From contig NZ_FQZZ01000010.1 of assembly GCF_900142185.1 (NCBI RefSeq), positions 1 through 64,000 on the forward strand: 64,000 nucleotides of DNA. Reading direction: 5' to 3'. Position numbers and translations under genes: made by a program. The stretch comes from Lutimaribacter pacificus. Its GTDB lineage: Bacteria > Pseudomonadota > Alphaproteobacteria > Rhodobacterales > Rhodobacteraceae. Under the pieces are notes generated by a model. That model saw nothing but the letters and a program-made list of their open reading frames with translations. It did not search any database and was not told the DNA's origin. Positions 17,450 through 26,100 of this stretch are shown in pieces; position 1 is the stretch's first letter, and each line of letters starts with the position of its first letter.

Positions 17450-17480
17450 TTGAGCCTGTACCAGCTACAGACCCTAGATT
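17450..17480 (+). promoter_or_regulatory. mer operator-promoter, 19-bp spacer
   Basis: A -35 TTGAGC (17450-17455) and a -10 TAGATT (17475-17480) are separated by 19 bp holding the palindrome CTGTA-CCAGC-TACAG (17456-17470). An over-long spacer with a central dyad is the hallmark of MerR-family control. It drives merT and the genes after it. Confidence 0.85.
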
Positions 17481-17501
17481 GAGATCATCACTGAGGCAAG
17501 G

Positions 17502-17921
17502 ATGATTCGAACCATGACTGAAACCACATCCGCCGGCCGCCAGTCGGCAATGGGCGAAACCCCGGCAGCTGACAAAAAGGCATGGGCGACAACCGGGCTC
17601 GGCGTACTCGGCGCGCTGGCCATGACCTCCTGTTGCATCCTGCCGCTGGTGCTGGTGAGCTTCGGCGTCACCGGCGTGTTCATCGCCCAGTTGGGCGCGT
17701 TCTATCAATATAAGTGGATCACCTTCGCACTGAGTGCCGCTTTCATCGGATACGGCTTTTACAAGGCGTATAGCCCGATCCCGGCCGAAGCCTGCGTTGA
17801 TGGCACCTGCGCGCGACCGATGAACCGAACACTCATGCGGTCCATTCTCTGGATTGCCAGCGGGATCGTCGCCGTGGCGATGATCTTCCCCTACCTGACC
17901 CCCTACATCCTGTCCTACTGA
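17502..17921 (+). CDS. merT: MerT mercuric ion transporter
   Basis: MerT takes Hg(II) from MerP and brings it across the inner membrane to MerA. This 139-residue protein has three helices, a vicinal Cys-Cys at 44-45 in the first helix (TSCCILPLV) and a cytoplasmic-loop cysteine pair at C98 and C103. It is the first gene of the mer operon; merP follows after 12 bp. The start may be 17502 or the ATG at 17514. Confidence 0.92.
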   Translation: MIRTMTETTSAGRQSAMGETPAADKKAWATTGLGVLGALAMTSCCILPLVLVSFGVTGVFIAQLGAFYQYKWITFALSAAFIGYGFYKAYSPIPAEACVDGTCARPMNRTLMRSILWIASGIVAVAMIFPYLTPYILSY

Positions 17922-17933
17922 AAGGCGTAACCG

Positions 17934-18239
17934 ATGAAACATCTCTCTCTCGCACTCGCAACTCTCGGCATTCTGGCCGCAATGCCCGCCAGTGCCGAAG
18001 AACAGCGCATCAATGTCGGTGTCGCCGAACTGACATGCCCGACCTGCTCGTTCACCGTCGCGGCGGCGATGCGCGGCGTGCCCACGGTCGAAATCGTCGA
18101 CTTCCAGGAAGGCGAGGAGTTTGGCACGGGCACTTACGTCGTGGCCTTCGACGATCAGGCGGCCAACCCAGACATGATCATCGAGGCGGTTCTGGCCAAT
18201 GGCTATCCGGCCGAGGTGCTCCAGGCGGGGGAGTCCTGA
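17934..18239 (+). CDS. merP: MerP periplasmic mercury-binding protein
   Basis: MerP captures Hg(II) in the periplasm. The 101-residue product has a signal peptide ending ASA and a heavy-metal-associated fold whose binding motif reads ELTCPTCSF, with cysteines at 35 and 38. The usual motif is GMTCxxC, so ELTCPTC is a variant. It sits directly after merT. Confidence 0.9.
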   Translation: MKHLSLALATLGILAAMPASAEEQRINVGVAELTCPTCSFTVAAAMRGVPTVEIVDFQEGEEFGTGTYVVAFDDQAANPDMIIEAVLANGYPAEVLQAGES

Positions 18240-18255
18240 GCACGGAAGGACGGGT

Positions 18256-18558
18256 ATGGCCATGGATGACAAACATTTGGGCGGGCTTCTGGCCTTCATC
18301 ATTGCCGCGCCGATCATGGTGATCTGCTGCGGCGGCGGTGGCGTCATCCTAGCCACCATTCTCGGCGGGATTGGCGGGTGGTTGATGGGGCTCGGCGGAA
18401 TAGCCGCTGTCGTCGCGGCAATTGGCGCGGCGCTGGTTGTTCGCGAGATCAGGCGCAGGGGATCAGCAGGTGTCGATGGCGCACCGGATGAGACTTGCAC
18501 CAAAACCCGGGCCGCCGGTGAGAGTATCCACCGCCCGGCCGATTTCGCGGCCGAGTAG
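18256..18558 (+). CDS. Small membrane protein with vicinal cysteines
   Basis: This 100-residue protein has two predicted helices and a Cys-Cys pair in the first (PIMVICCGGGG), echoing the MerT/MerF mercury-binding pairs. The start is ATG 18256 or 18262. It lies between merP and merF, so it may be an extra Hg transporter subunit, but I do not recognise its family. The charged C-terminal tail carries one more cysteine (DETCTK). Confidence 0.65.
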   Translation: MAMDDKHLGGLLAFIIAAPIMVICCGGGGVILATILGGIGGWLMGLGGIAAVVAAIGAALVVREIRRRGSAGVDGAPDETCTKTRAAGESIHRPADFAAE

Positions 18559-18655
18559 AGCAACGCACCGGCACAGGTCTTTGGGCTGTTCGGGTCGATC
18601 CCGGATCCGGTGGCACCACGCAATTGATGCACCAGACATGAGGAAACAAATTACG

Positions 18656-18886
18656 ATGCCTTCAGACGACACATCTTCGAACGGCCTTTTGAAAGTGGGC
18701 ATCATCGGCACCATCATTGTGGCGCTCTGCTGCTTTACGCCCATTTTGGTGATCCTCTTCGGCGCGGTCGGCCTGGCCGCCGTCGTCGGATATCTCGACC
18801 TCGTGCTGTTTCCGGCACTGGGCATCTTTATCCTGCTGACCATTTACGCGCTCTGGCGCAAGAACGCGCGCGGCTCGGCGTCCTGA
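18656..18886 (+). CDS. merF: MerF mercury transporter
   Basis: MerF is a small two-helix mercury importer. This 76-residue product has the first Cys-Cys pair at 25-26 (VALCCFTPILVILFG) and a second helix, but it lacks the C-terminal cysteine pair found in the classical 81-residue MerF. The ATG at 18656 follows AGGA at 18641-18644; an upstream in-frame ATG at 18638 is possible. Confidence 0.85.
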   Translation: MPSDDTSSNGLLKVGIIGTIIVALCCFTPILVILFGAVGLAAVVGYLDLVLFPALGIFILLTIYALWRKNARGSAS

Positions 18887-18949
18887 GGGAAACTGGGCTG
18901 ACATCCATCCAAATAGCGCCTCAGACAAAGCATTGAAGAGAAAAACCTT

Positions 18950-20299
18950 ATGACGAAGAGCTACGACCTTATCGTGATCGGCGGTGGAACCGGTGGCAAT
19001 GGCGTCGCCCGGATGGCGGCGAATGCCGGCTGGAGCGTCGCCAGCATCGACAGCGAGCCCCATGGCGGCACCTGCGCCCTGCGCGGTTGCGATCCCAAGA
19101 AGATGCTGATCGCCGTCACCGAGGGCGTCGAGTGGGCGGAAAACATGAAGGGCAAGGGGCTGGAGGCGCAGCCTTCGGTCAACTGGTCCGACATGATCGC
19201 CTTCAAGCGCAGCTTCACCGACGCGATGCCACCGCGCATCGAGGCCGGGCTGGAAAAGGCCGGGATCGACGTCTTGCACGGAGAGGTACGGTTTACCGGC
19301 CCCGATGCGATCGAGTTGAACGGCGAGACCCTGAGGGCGAAGCATTTCCACATCGCCACCGGTGCCCGACCGATGACGCTGAACATCCCGGGCGAGGAGT
19401 ATCTCGCCACCTCGACCGATTTCCTGGAACTGCCCGAGCGTCCCGACCGCATCGCCTTTGTCGGCGGCGGGTTCATCGCGATGGAATTCGCCCATGTGGC
19501 CAAGCGCGCGGGCGCGCGCGAGGTGACCGTGCTGGAGATGATGGACCGCCCCCTGGGCAACTTTGATCCCGATCTGGTCGCGATGCTGGTCGAGGCGACC
19601 GCAGAGCTGGGCGTCGATCTGCGCACCAAAGCGAAGGTGGCGAAGATCGAGAAACAGGGCGACGAAGTCGTGGTCACCGTGGAACGTCACGACGGCACCG
19701 AAACGATCACTTGCGATCTGGTGGTGCATGGCACCGGCCGCGTGCCCAACATAGACGGGCTGAACCTCGAGGCCGCTGGAGTCGAATACTCACGCCGTGG
19801 CATCAAGGTGAGCGACGCGATGCGCGCCACCAACCCGGCCATTTTCGCGGCCGGCGACTGCGCTGATAGCGGGTTGAATCTGACCCCGGTCTCGGCGGCA
19901 GAGGGACGCATCGCGGGGAAGAACATTCTGGGCGGCAAGGACGCGCGGGAGATCAAGTATCCGCCGATCCCGTCAGTGGTCTTCACCCTGCCCATGGTTG
20001 CTACCGTGGGCTTGTCGGAAGCGGCGGCCAGGGAGCAGGGGCTGAAGTTCGATGTGCATTTCGAGAAGACGGAGGGCTGGTATTCGTCGCTGCGCGTCGG
20101 CGCGAAACACACCGGATTCAAGGTTCTTGTCGAACGGGGCAGCGGGCAAATACTCGGCGCGCACCTGATCGGACCAGGAGCCGAGGAGCAGATCAATCTT
20201 TTCGCCATGGCCATGGGTGCCGGGCAGACCGCAAATCAGATCAAGGCGATGATTTTCGCTTATCCCAGTTACGCCTCCGACATCGGGTCGATGGTGTGA
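18950..20299 (+). CDS. Glutathione-reductase-like flavoprotein of the mer operon
   Basis: This 449-residue pyridine nucleotide-disulfide oxidoreductase has an FAD-binding GGGTGG motif, an NAD(P)-binding GGGFIAMEF motif and a C-terminal dimerisation domain. The redox-active pair is C42 and C47 in GGTCALRGCDPKK, where most relatives read GGTCVNVGCVPKK. It lacks the MerA C-terminal cysteine pair, so it is not a second mercuric reductase. Recycling a thiol used for Hg(II) handling is the likely role (inference). It lies between merF and merA in the same direction. Confidence 0.82.
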   Translation: MTKSYDLIVIGGGTGGNGVARMAANAGWSVASIDSEPHGGTCALRGCDPKKMLIAVTEGVEWAENMKGKGLEAQPSVNWSDMIAFKRSFTDAMPPRIEAGLEKAGIDVLHGEVRFTGPDAIELNGETLRAKHFHIATGARPMTLNIPGEEYLATSTDFLELPERPDRIAFVGGGFIAMEFAHVAKRAGAREVTVLEMMDRPLGNFDPDLVAMLVEATAELGVDLRTKAKVAKIEKQGDEVVVTVERHDGTETITCDLVVHGTGRVPNIDGLNLEAAGVEYSRRGIKVSDAMRATNPAIFAAGDCADSGLNLTPVSAAEGRIAGKNILGGKDAREIKYPPIPSVVFTLPMVATVGLSEAAAREQGLKFDVHFEKTEGWYSSLRVGAKHTGFKVLVERGSGQILGAHLIGPGAEEQINLFAMAMGAGQTANQIKAMIFAYPSYASDIGSMV

Positions 20300-20350
20300 A
20301 TTGAAATTTGACCGCCGCCAAGATGGTGGCGCCCGGTTCAAGTAAAGGAA

Positions 20351-21808
20351 ATGAAAATGGATCAAACCGTCAAGGAACATGATTGCTGCTCTTCGAAGGA
20401 TGTCGGCGCCGACAGTTATGACCTGATCGTCGTCGGTGCGGGCTCTGCCGGGTTCTCGGCTTCGATCACTGCAGCTGAAGCCGGAAAGCGGGTGGCGCTT
20501 GTCGGGCACGGCACCATCGGCGGCACCTGCGTGAACGTCGGCTGCGTTCCGTCCAAGGCGATGATCCGCGCCGCAGAGGCGGCCCATGGTGGCGCGTCCG
20601 CTGCCCGGTTCCCGGGCATTGCGTCCTGCGAACATGCGGTGGATTGGCCAGCCGTTGTGAAAGGCACGACCGATCTGGTCGCGGAGATGCGGCACAAGAA
20701 ATATATCGACCTGCTGCCCGCCTATGAGAACGTCACCTATATCGAGGACGGCCCGGCGCGATTGGTCGAGGGTGGCGTCGCTGTCGGCGGGCGGGTGATA
20801 TCCGCCCCGCGCATCCTGATCGCCACCGGCTCGCGCCCCCATCAACCTGCCATCAAAGGCATCGACACCGTGGAGACCCTCGATTCCACCGGTCTGCTGA
20901 CTCTGCCCGACCGGCCCGAAAGCATCATTGTGCTGGGCGGCGGCTATATCGGCTGCGAGTTGGCGCAGATGGCCTCAAGGCTGGGGGTGAAAGTCACGCT
21001 TGTGACCCGCTCGCGCCTTCTGCCCGGCGCCGAGCCGGAGGTGGCCCAGGCGCTGACGCAAGCGCTGAAGACCGAAGGCATCGCGGTCGAGACCGGTCTT
21101 GCTTACGTCTCGGCCGCGAAAGCTGCGGGCGGCGTCATTCTGACTGTCGAACGCGATGGAAAGACCGAGGTTTTGTCCGCCGAACGGCTGGTTGTGACCA
21201 CCGGACGGGTGGCCAATTCCGAGAACCTCGGGTTGGAAGACCTCGGGATAGAGACCGACGCGCGCGGCTCGATCAAGGTCGGTCCTGACATGGCCACGAC
21301 GCGGGCCGGCGTCTGGGCGGCGGGCGATGTCACCGACCGTGACCAGTTCGTCTACATGGCCGCCTACGGTGCCAAGGTGGCAATCAACAATGCCCTTGGA
21401 CTGGAGCCAATGCGCTATGAGAATGCGGCGATGCCATGGGTCGTGTTCACCGACCCGCAAGTGGCCGGTGTCGGCGTTTCAGAGGCTGGGGCCAAGGCGG
21501 CGGGGCACGAGGTCAAGATCAGCGTGATCACGCTCGACAACGTCCCGCGCGCCGCCGCGGCCCGCAACACCCGCGGCGTGATCAAGCTGGTGGCCGACGC
21601 CAAGACCGACCGCCTGCTGGGCGGCCAGATCGTGGCGCCCGAAGGCTCGGACACGATCCAGACGCTGGCAATGGCGCTCAAGTTCGGCATGACCTCCAAG
21701 GCCCTCGGCGAAACGATTTTCCCATATCTGACCACGGTTGAAGGGCTGAAACTTGCGGCCCAGACTTTCGACAAGGATGTGGCCAAACTCAGCTGCTGCG
21801 CGGGGTAA
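20351..21808 (+). CDS. merA: Mercuric reductase
   Basis: MerA reduces Hg(II) to volatile Hg(0) with NADPH. This 485-residue form has the active-site pair C60 and C65 (GGTCVNVGCVPSK), the FAD and NADPH motifs, and the C-terminal vicinal pair C482-C483 (LSCCAG) that hands Hg(II) to the active site. The N-terminal metal-binding domain of long MerA proteins is absent, but a short HDCCSS at 10-15 could serve as an entry ligand. It is the last intact gene of the operon. Confidence 0.95.
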   Translation: MKMDQTVKEHDCCSSKDVGADSYDLIVVGAGSAGFSASITAAEAGKRVALVGHGTIGGTCVNVGCVPSKAMIRAAEAAHGGASAARFPGIASCEHAVDWPAVVKGTTDLVAEMRHKKYIDLLPAYENVTYIEDGPARLVEGGVAVGGRVISAPRILIATGSRPHQPAIKGIDTVETLDSTGLLTLPDRPESIIVLGGGYIGCELAQMASRLGVKVTLVTRSRLLPGAEPEVAQALTQALKTEGIAVETGLAYVSAAKAAGGVILTVERDGKTEVLSAERLVVTTGRVANSENLGLEDLGIETDARGSIKVGPDMATTRAGVWAAGDVTDRDQFVYMAAYGAKVAINNALGLEPMRYENAAMPWVVFTDPQVAGVGVSEAGAKAAGHEVKISVITLDNVPRAAAARNTRGVIKLVADAKTDRLLGGQIVAPEGSDTIQTLAMALKFGMTSKALGETIFPYLTTVEGLKLAAQTFDKDVAKLSCCAG

Positions 21809-21812
21809 TGCC

Positions 21813-21867
21813 ATGGTGCTGAAGGAAAGGACCGATCTTCTGTCGACACTTCCCGGTGCGTTGATCG
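21813..21867 (+). pseudogene. 5' fragment of a gene downstream of merA
   Basis: An ATG 4 bp after merA opens a frame (MVLKERTDLLSTLPGALI) that runs straight into the transposon end at 21868 and stops at 21884. It was probably the next mer-operon gene, now cut off. Too little remains to identify it, and its 3' part is not elsewhere in the window. Confidence 0.4.
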
Positions 21868-21886
21868 CGTCGCGTAGCCCTTAATT
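21868..21886. repeat. Left tni-type end, second copy
   Basis: This matches the left terminal repeat at 13463-13481 except for the first base. The ISL3 element begins two bases later. Confidence 0.65.
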
Positions 21887-22038
21887 GGGCTCTGCCTCAC
21901 TTTGTGTGGCGCAACTATCCTGAAACTGGAAAATTCAGGAGGGATAGTTGTGAGTTCGAAGAAGCACTGGTCGCCGGGCAGCGATGTTGCAGTTCAAAGC
22001 GTTGAACGAAGTGAATCCGGCGGGTGGATTGTATCTGG

Positions 22039-23523
22039 TCCGCCCTGAACAATTCGCTCAGACGGCGACAGCTCGGTTTCCGTGAGGGTGTCCCGCTGCG
22101 AACGCGCTGAGAATGGTGCGGATTAAGAGCGCCAAAAGCGCCCTGAGGTGGGCGAGGATCTTACGGATGTTGTGGCCGCAGGCGCAGAGGACGGCGAAGA
22201 GCGCGTCGCCGGTGGTGCCCATGAGCGGACAGCGCGTCAGCCGCCCGTCGGTTTTCATGTGGCCGATCTCCGGCTCGATGGCGCTGCGGCGACGCAGGAG
22301 CTTGGTCAGTGTTGGCGTCATCCCTTTCCGAGTGCCGCTGATCAGCACCCGCGTCGTCTCGACGCCGTGCCCGCGGTAGCCGCGGTCGACGAGCGCGAGA
22401 GCCGGGCGGTGGTCGGTCAACACCTCGACTTGCTCGAGGGCCTCGGCGAGGGTGTGGCCGTCATAGGGGTTGCCGGGCAGCGCCCGCATGCCGACGATGA
22501 AGCCCTCGTCGATGGTGGCGGCGACAGTGACCTTGGTCCCGAACTCGTAGCGCACCCTCGCCTTGCCCTTGGAGATGCAGTCTACCTCCGGCTCGTGCAG
22601 GCTGAAGATCTTGCCCTTGTCCTTCGGCTGCTGGCGCAGCAGCCGCGAAGTCAGAACCAGCATGTCGAGAATACGCTCCCGTAGCGGGCCTGCCGGCACG
22701 CTGTCGAGCTGGCGGCGCAGGTCACGCATGACGCGGCCCGTGTAGCCTTTCAGCGTCCGCAGCGCCTTGCGCATCCGCTTGAACTGGCGAGCGTGGGCAT
22801 AACGTCCGACCTTGATCGCCAGGCGCGGCGCCAGGCGCGCGTAGCTCTGGCGAAGCTCGATGCCGGCCTCGGCAGACAGCGCCACCAGCTTCTGCCGCGC
22901 CGTCTCGTAGAGCCGGGCGTCGGTCGGATGCGCAATGTTCTTCTCCATGACCGTCGTGTCGACCGACACCCGCTCCAAGCTCTTCTCCTCAACCGTTCCT
23001 GAGGCGCGGCCAGCCTCGATGGTCTTGGTCAGCAGCCATTCGACGCCCTCTTCACCGATGCGCTTGCGCCAGCGGGTGAGTGAGGACGGGTCGATCGGCG
23101 GGCGGTGCTGGAAAAAGATCTCGCCGCAGAAGTGCTGGTAATACGGGTTCTCTACCCAGCGGGCGACGACAGCCTCGTCCGACAGGTCGAAGGCGTGCTG
23201 GAGATAGAGAAGCCCTGCGATGAGCCGCGGCGGCGTTGCTGGCCTTCCCACGGAGGAGGGGAAAAACCCGGCCCACTCCCGCTCGAAGAACTCCCAGTCG
23301 ATCAGCTCCGCCAGTTTCGCCAGTTCGTGGCGCAGATCGATCATGTCGGTCAGGCGGGGACGCAGGAGGTCGTCCTGCTCTTCAGCGCGGGGACGAGGCT
23401 TCATCACGGCTCCGGAAATCGCAAGGTTTCAAGACGCAGCTTACGAAAGCCTGCGATTCCACGCCATCAATTTCATCAGATCAGCAAGCAAAGTCAGGTG
23501 CTTGGGAGTTGTTCAGGGCGAAC
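22039..23523 (-). mobile_element. IS5-family insertion sequence
   Basis: This is a 1485-bp element with inner inverted repeats CGCCCTGAACAA (22041-22052 and, inverted, 23509-23520). It is flanked by a 7-bp direct repeat TATCTGG (22032-22038 and 23524-23530) that restores the ISL3 transposase frame when collapsed. The transposase is intact, so the copy may be active. Confidence 0.78.
22058..23407 (-). CDS. IS5-family transposase
   Basis: This 449-residue transposase belongs to the long IS5 group. It has an N-terminal DUF772-like segment (LIAGLLYLQHAFDLSDEAVV, then LTRWRKRIG), the SVDTTVMEKN region giving the first acidic residue, LVDRGYRGHGV for the second and RRSAIEPEIGHMK for the glutamate. 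It is full length, in a frame opposite to the ISL3 gene it disrupts. Confidence 0.88.
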   Translation of the reverse strand: MMKPRPRAEEQDDLLRPRLTDMIDLRHELAKLAELIDWEFFEREWAGFFPSSVGRPATPPRLIAGLLYLQHAFDLSDEAVVARWVENPYYQHFCGEIFFQHRPPIDPSSLTRWRKRIGEEGVEWLLTKTIEAGRASGTVEEKSLERVSVDTTVMEKNIAHPTDARLYETARQKLVALSAEAGIELRQSYARLAPRLAIKVGRYAHARQFKRMRKALRTLKGYTGRVMRDLRRQLDSVPAGPLRERILDMLVLTSRLLRQQPKDKGKIFSLHEPEVDCISKGKARVRYEFGTKVTVAATIDEGFIVGMRALPGNPYDGHTLAEALEQVEVLTDHRPALALVDRGYRGHGVETTRVLISGTRKGMTPTLTKLLRRRSAIEPEIGHMKTDGRLTRCPLMGTTGDALFAVLCACGHNIRKILAHLRALLALLIRTILSAFAAGHPHGNRAVAV

Positions 23524-25067
23524 TATCTGGCGTCTTGGCACCCAACGGCATTTGCCCAGACTGTGGATTGCATTCACGCCGACGTCATGGCTGGCGGCGT
23601 CGGTGGCTGCAGGATTATCCCGCGCATGGAGACGCGGTAACGGTTGATCTCGCAGTTTGCCGTTGGCGATGTTTGGCGCCTGCTTGCCCGCGCCGGACTT
23701 TCTCGGACCAGATCAGCTCGATTGCGCGTCCATTTGCACGTCGTACTTCGCGTGTAGGGGAGATTGTCGGCCATCTTGGGCATGCGACAGGCGGACGGCC
23801 TGCGGAGCGGTTGTTGCATCGTTTGGGCCTTGGGGTCAGCGATGACACGGTGCTCAGGCAGCTGAAAAGGTGTGCTCAAGGCACCACCGAGGCGCCGACA
23901 ATCATCGGGATCGACGATTGGAGCTGGCGGAAATCGCAAACCTACGGCACGATCATCGTGGATCTGGAGCGTCGCGTGGTCATCGACATCCTCGAGGATC
24001 GAGATGTCGTCACCTGCACCAACTGACTAAAGCGACACCCCGAGGTGGAAGTGATCAGCAGAGATCGGTGCGGTCTCTACGCCAAGGCTGCCCGGCAAGG
24101 GGCACCGCAGGCAAAGCAGGTCGCCGACCGGTTCCATATCGTGCAAAACCTGCGGCAGGCCATTGAGGAACAGATGAACCTTCACGGCCGTGCCACCGGC
24201 AGGGCGCTGCTGTCCGACGCCGACAACATCACCGCAGCCGGAAGCCTTCTGAAGTCCCGCCTTGCGCACAGGACGTCCCGGGAAGAGATTTTCACCACCA
24301 TCCATGCGCTCCGAAATCAGGGACTTTCCTGCAGCGAGATCGGGCGGCGAACAGGGTTTCCGCGTCGCAGCATCGCGAAATGGCTGCAGTTCGAAACACC
24401 ACCGGACCGCAGGCGGGCCGCTTTGAAGCCGAGTTCGCCATGGTATTTTGAAGAGTTCCTGAGCCAAAGCTGGAAGGAGGGCATTCGAACTGGCAGCGCC
24501 CTTTTCAGTCTGATCCAAGAGCGTGGTTACGAGGGGAGCCAGTCGCATTTGCAGCGGCTGCTGGCGGGTTGGCGCAGAGCCGAACAGCAAGCGAGCGATC
24601 CCAAGGTAGAACACAAGATCCTGGAGCCGGTTCGGGACCCGGAAACGGGGCACGCGATCTCCCCGGTCATCGCGGCCGCGCTGTGCATCAAACCGCGCGG
24701 CAAGCTCACCTCGGATCAGGCGCGTAAAGTCGATGCGCTCAAGACCCGCTCTCCCGCCTTCGTATCGATGCGCAGCCTCGCCATGCGGTTCAATGGTATC
24801 CTGCGCGGCCGCGTGGCAGACCCGCTCCCTGCATGGATCGACGACGCGATCGAAACCGACCTGGCGCCCATCGTGCGCTTTGCCCGCACAGTGAACCGGG
24901 ACTACGAAGCCGTCAAAAACGCCATCGAGATGCCCTGGAGCAACGGCCAAGCAGAAGGTCAGATCAATCGCCTGAAGACCCTCAAACGCGCCATGTACGG
25001 CCGAGCCGGTCCAGAATTGTTGCGGGCGAGAATGCTACCGTTCCACCACACAGATTGAGGCAGAGCC

Positions 25068-25087
25068 GATTAAAGGGCAACGCGACA
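25068..25087. repeat. Right tni-type end, second copy
   Basis: It is identical to the terminal 20 bp of the tni transposon at 16949-16968. It directly follows the ISL3 right repeat and directly precedes the truncated exporter gene. Confidence 0.7.
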
Positions 25088-25433
25088 CCAGGTGAATCGG
25101 ATTCCCGAGCCGCATCGCGCCCATCCAGATCACCAGAAGCGCCATACCGAGAAGAAAGCCGCCATTCACCAGTGCCCCGATGATCTCGGCGCGGTACCAG
25201 CCGAAACTCCGCGCCGAATCCGCCGGGCGGCGCGCAATGCGCTGCGCGATGATGGCCACCAGAACGCCGCCAACCGCCGACAGGGTGTGAAACGCATCCG
25301 ACAGGACGGCAATCGAGCCAGTCCAGAGCCCGACGGCCAGTTCAATCACGAAGTAGACGCCGGTGAGCCAGGCCGAAATCACAAGGGCCTTGCCGGAACT
25401 CGGCATATGCCCGGCGTGGGAATGACTGGCCAT
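25088..25433 (-). pseudogene. Cation diffusion facilitator exporter, 3'-truncated
   Basis: From ATG 25433 the product starts with a His-containing segment (MASHSHAGHM) and the first CDF helices (YFVIELAVGLWTGSIAVLSDAFHTLSAVGG), including the metal-site HxxxD-type residues. After about 115 residues, at NPIH, the sequence enters the transposon end and the frame stops at 25035. CDF proteins export Zn(II), Cd(II) or Co(II) and need six helices and a cytoplasmic domain, so this copy is non-functional. It was the last gene of a leftward operon. Confidence 0.82.
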
Positions 25434-25434
25434 A

Positions 25435-26097
25435 TCAGCTCTCCTTCCGTTTCGTACCGGTCTTTCGCGTCGCGGCGAAGAGAACCGACAGGCCGGTAAA
25501 GCCACCCAGCGCAAGTGCGGTCCATGTGGCAGTGCGGGCATCGCCGTTCATCGCCTGGCTGCCCATGTGAGCGAGCAAGAAACTCGCTGGAATAATCCCG
25601 GCCATCGTGGCCAGCGCGAACCTCCAAAGATGCAGCTTGCTCAGACCTGCGGCGTAACTGATCATATCGAAGGACAGAAACGGCAGCAGGCGACTGCCGA
25701 AGACCAGGAAGGTCAGAGTGTTCTGGGACCCGAACAGGCCTGCGTTAATCTTCTGACCGAGATGACGCTCAACGAAGGGACGACCCAAGCCGCGGGCCAG
25801 ACCAAAGGCGGCAAGCGCACCGAGTTCCGCACCTAGAACGACGAAGAGCGTCCCGTACGTGTGTCCATAAGCCGCTCCGGCGGCGAGTGCGATTGGCGCC
25901 GAGGGCAGGGGGCTTGCGACAATAGCGATTGTCATGAGCGCCACGATGACAATTGGTCCGGCAAGACCTGCCGCCTCGATCCAGCGGTCAATTTCCGCGC
26001 GATCCGGCAGGCGAATGTCAACGCCAAGGACGTCCGGGAAGGCCAATGCGACGACTCCCATCAGGAACACCGCCATAAGAAGGATGCGCATCATCAT
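25435..26097 (-). CDS. TVP38/TMEM64 (DedA-like) membrane protein
   Basis: This 220-residue integral membrane protein has the SNARE-associated/VTT domain: ASPLPSAPIALAAGAAYG and the GSRLLPFLSFDMISYAAGLS re-entrant segment. VTT proteins are lipid or small-solute transporters of uncertain substrate and often accompany mer and other metal genes. It lies 1 bp upstream of the exporter remnant and 3 bp downstream of the next gene, so it is part of one operon. Confidence 0.82.
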   Translation of the reverse strand: MMMRILLMAVFLMGVVALAFPDVLGVDIRLPDRAEIDRWIEAAGLAGPIVIVALMTIAIVASPLPSAPIALAAGAAYGHTYGTLFVVLGAELGALAAFGLARGLGRPFVERHLGQKINAGLFGSQNTLTFLVFGSRLLPFLSFDMISYAAGLSKLHLWRFALATMAGIIPASFLLAHMGSQAMNGDARTATWTALALGGFTGLSVLFAATRKTGTKRKES

Positions 26098-26100
26098 GGA

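Larger units (their letters stand above)
21950..25058 (+). pseudogene. ISL3-family transposase, split by IS5 and a stop codon
   Basis: The gene starts at GTG 21950 after AGGAGGG, reads to SGGWIVSG, and is broken by the IS5 element. Removing that IS and one 7-bp duplication rejoins the frame perfectly at 23531 (WIVSG-VLAPNGICPDCG), continuing into the zinc-finger and DDE domains. A second lesion is an in-frame TGA at 24024-24026 between DVVTCTN and LKRHPEVEVISRDR, probably a Trp codon originally. The catalytic core continues to 25058. The transposase is therefore inactive twice over. Confidence 0.82.
21888..25067 (+). mobile_element. ISL3-family insertion sequence, disrupted
   Basis: The inverted repeats GGCTCTGCCTCA (21888-21899) and TGAGGCAGAGCC (25056-25067) bound a single ISL3-type transposase gene. 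The element is interrupted by an IS5-family insertion at 22039-23523. No matching 8-bp duplication flanks it, as expected if its two ends now come from different insertion events. Confidence 0.75.
21868..25087 (+). mobile_element. tni-type ends flanking a nested ISL3/IS5 insertion
   Basis: The outermost 19-20 bp match the ends of the tni transposon at 13463-16968 (GTCGCGTAGCCCTTAATT on the left, GATTAAAGGGCAACGCGACA on the right), in the same left-right order, but the inside is an ISL3-family element rather than tniABQ. The left terminal base has changed (CG instead of TG). It separates the cut mer gene from a cut cation exporter. This looks like a second tni insertion whose centre was lost through ISL3 activity (inference). 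Confidence 0.55.

Noticed and set aside
17439-18632. Long N-terminal extension of merR
   Set aside because: The frame stays open over merT, merP and the CC protein in antisense. The merR GTG at 17438 has a good ribosome site and the mer promoter lies just upstream.
18662-19729. 355-codon open frame on the minus strand
   Set aside because: It is a high-GC shadow of merF and the flavoprotein gene; those carry clear cysteine and FAD motifs.
24000-24045. TGA at 24024 as a recoded or programmed stop in the ISL3 transposase
   Set aside because: There is no slippery site or selenocysteine context, and the gene is also split by IS5, so simple decay is enough.
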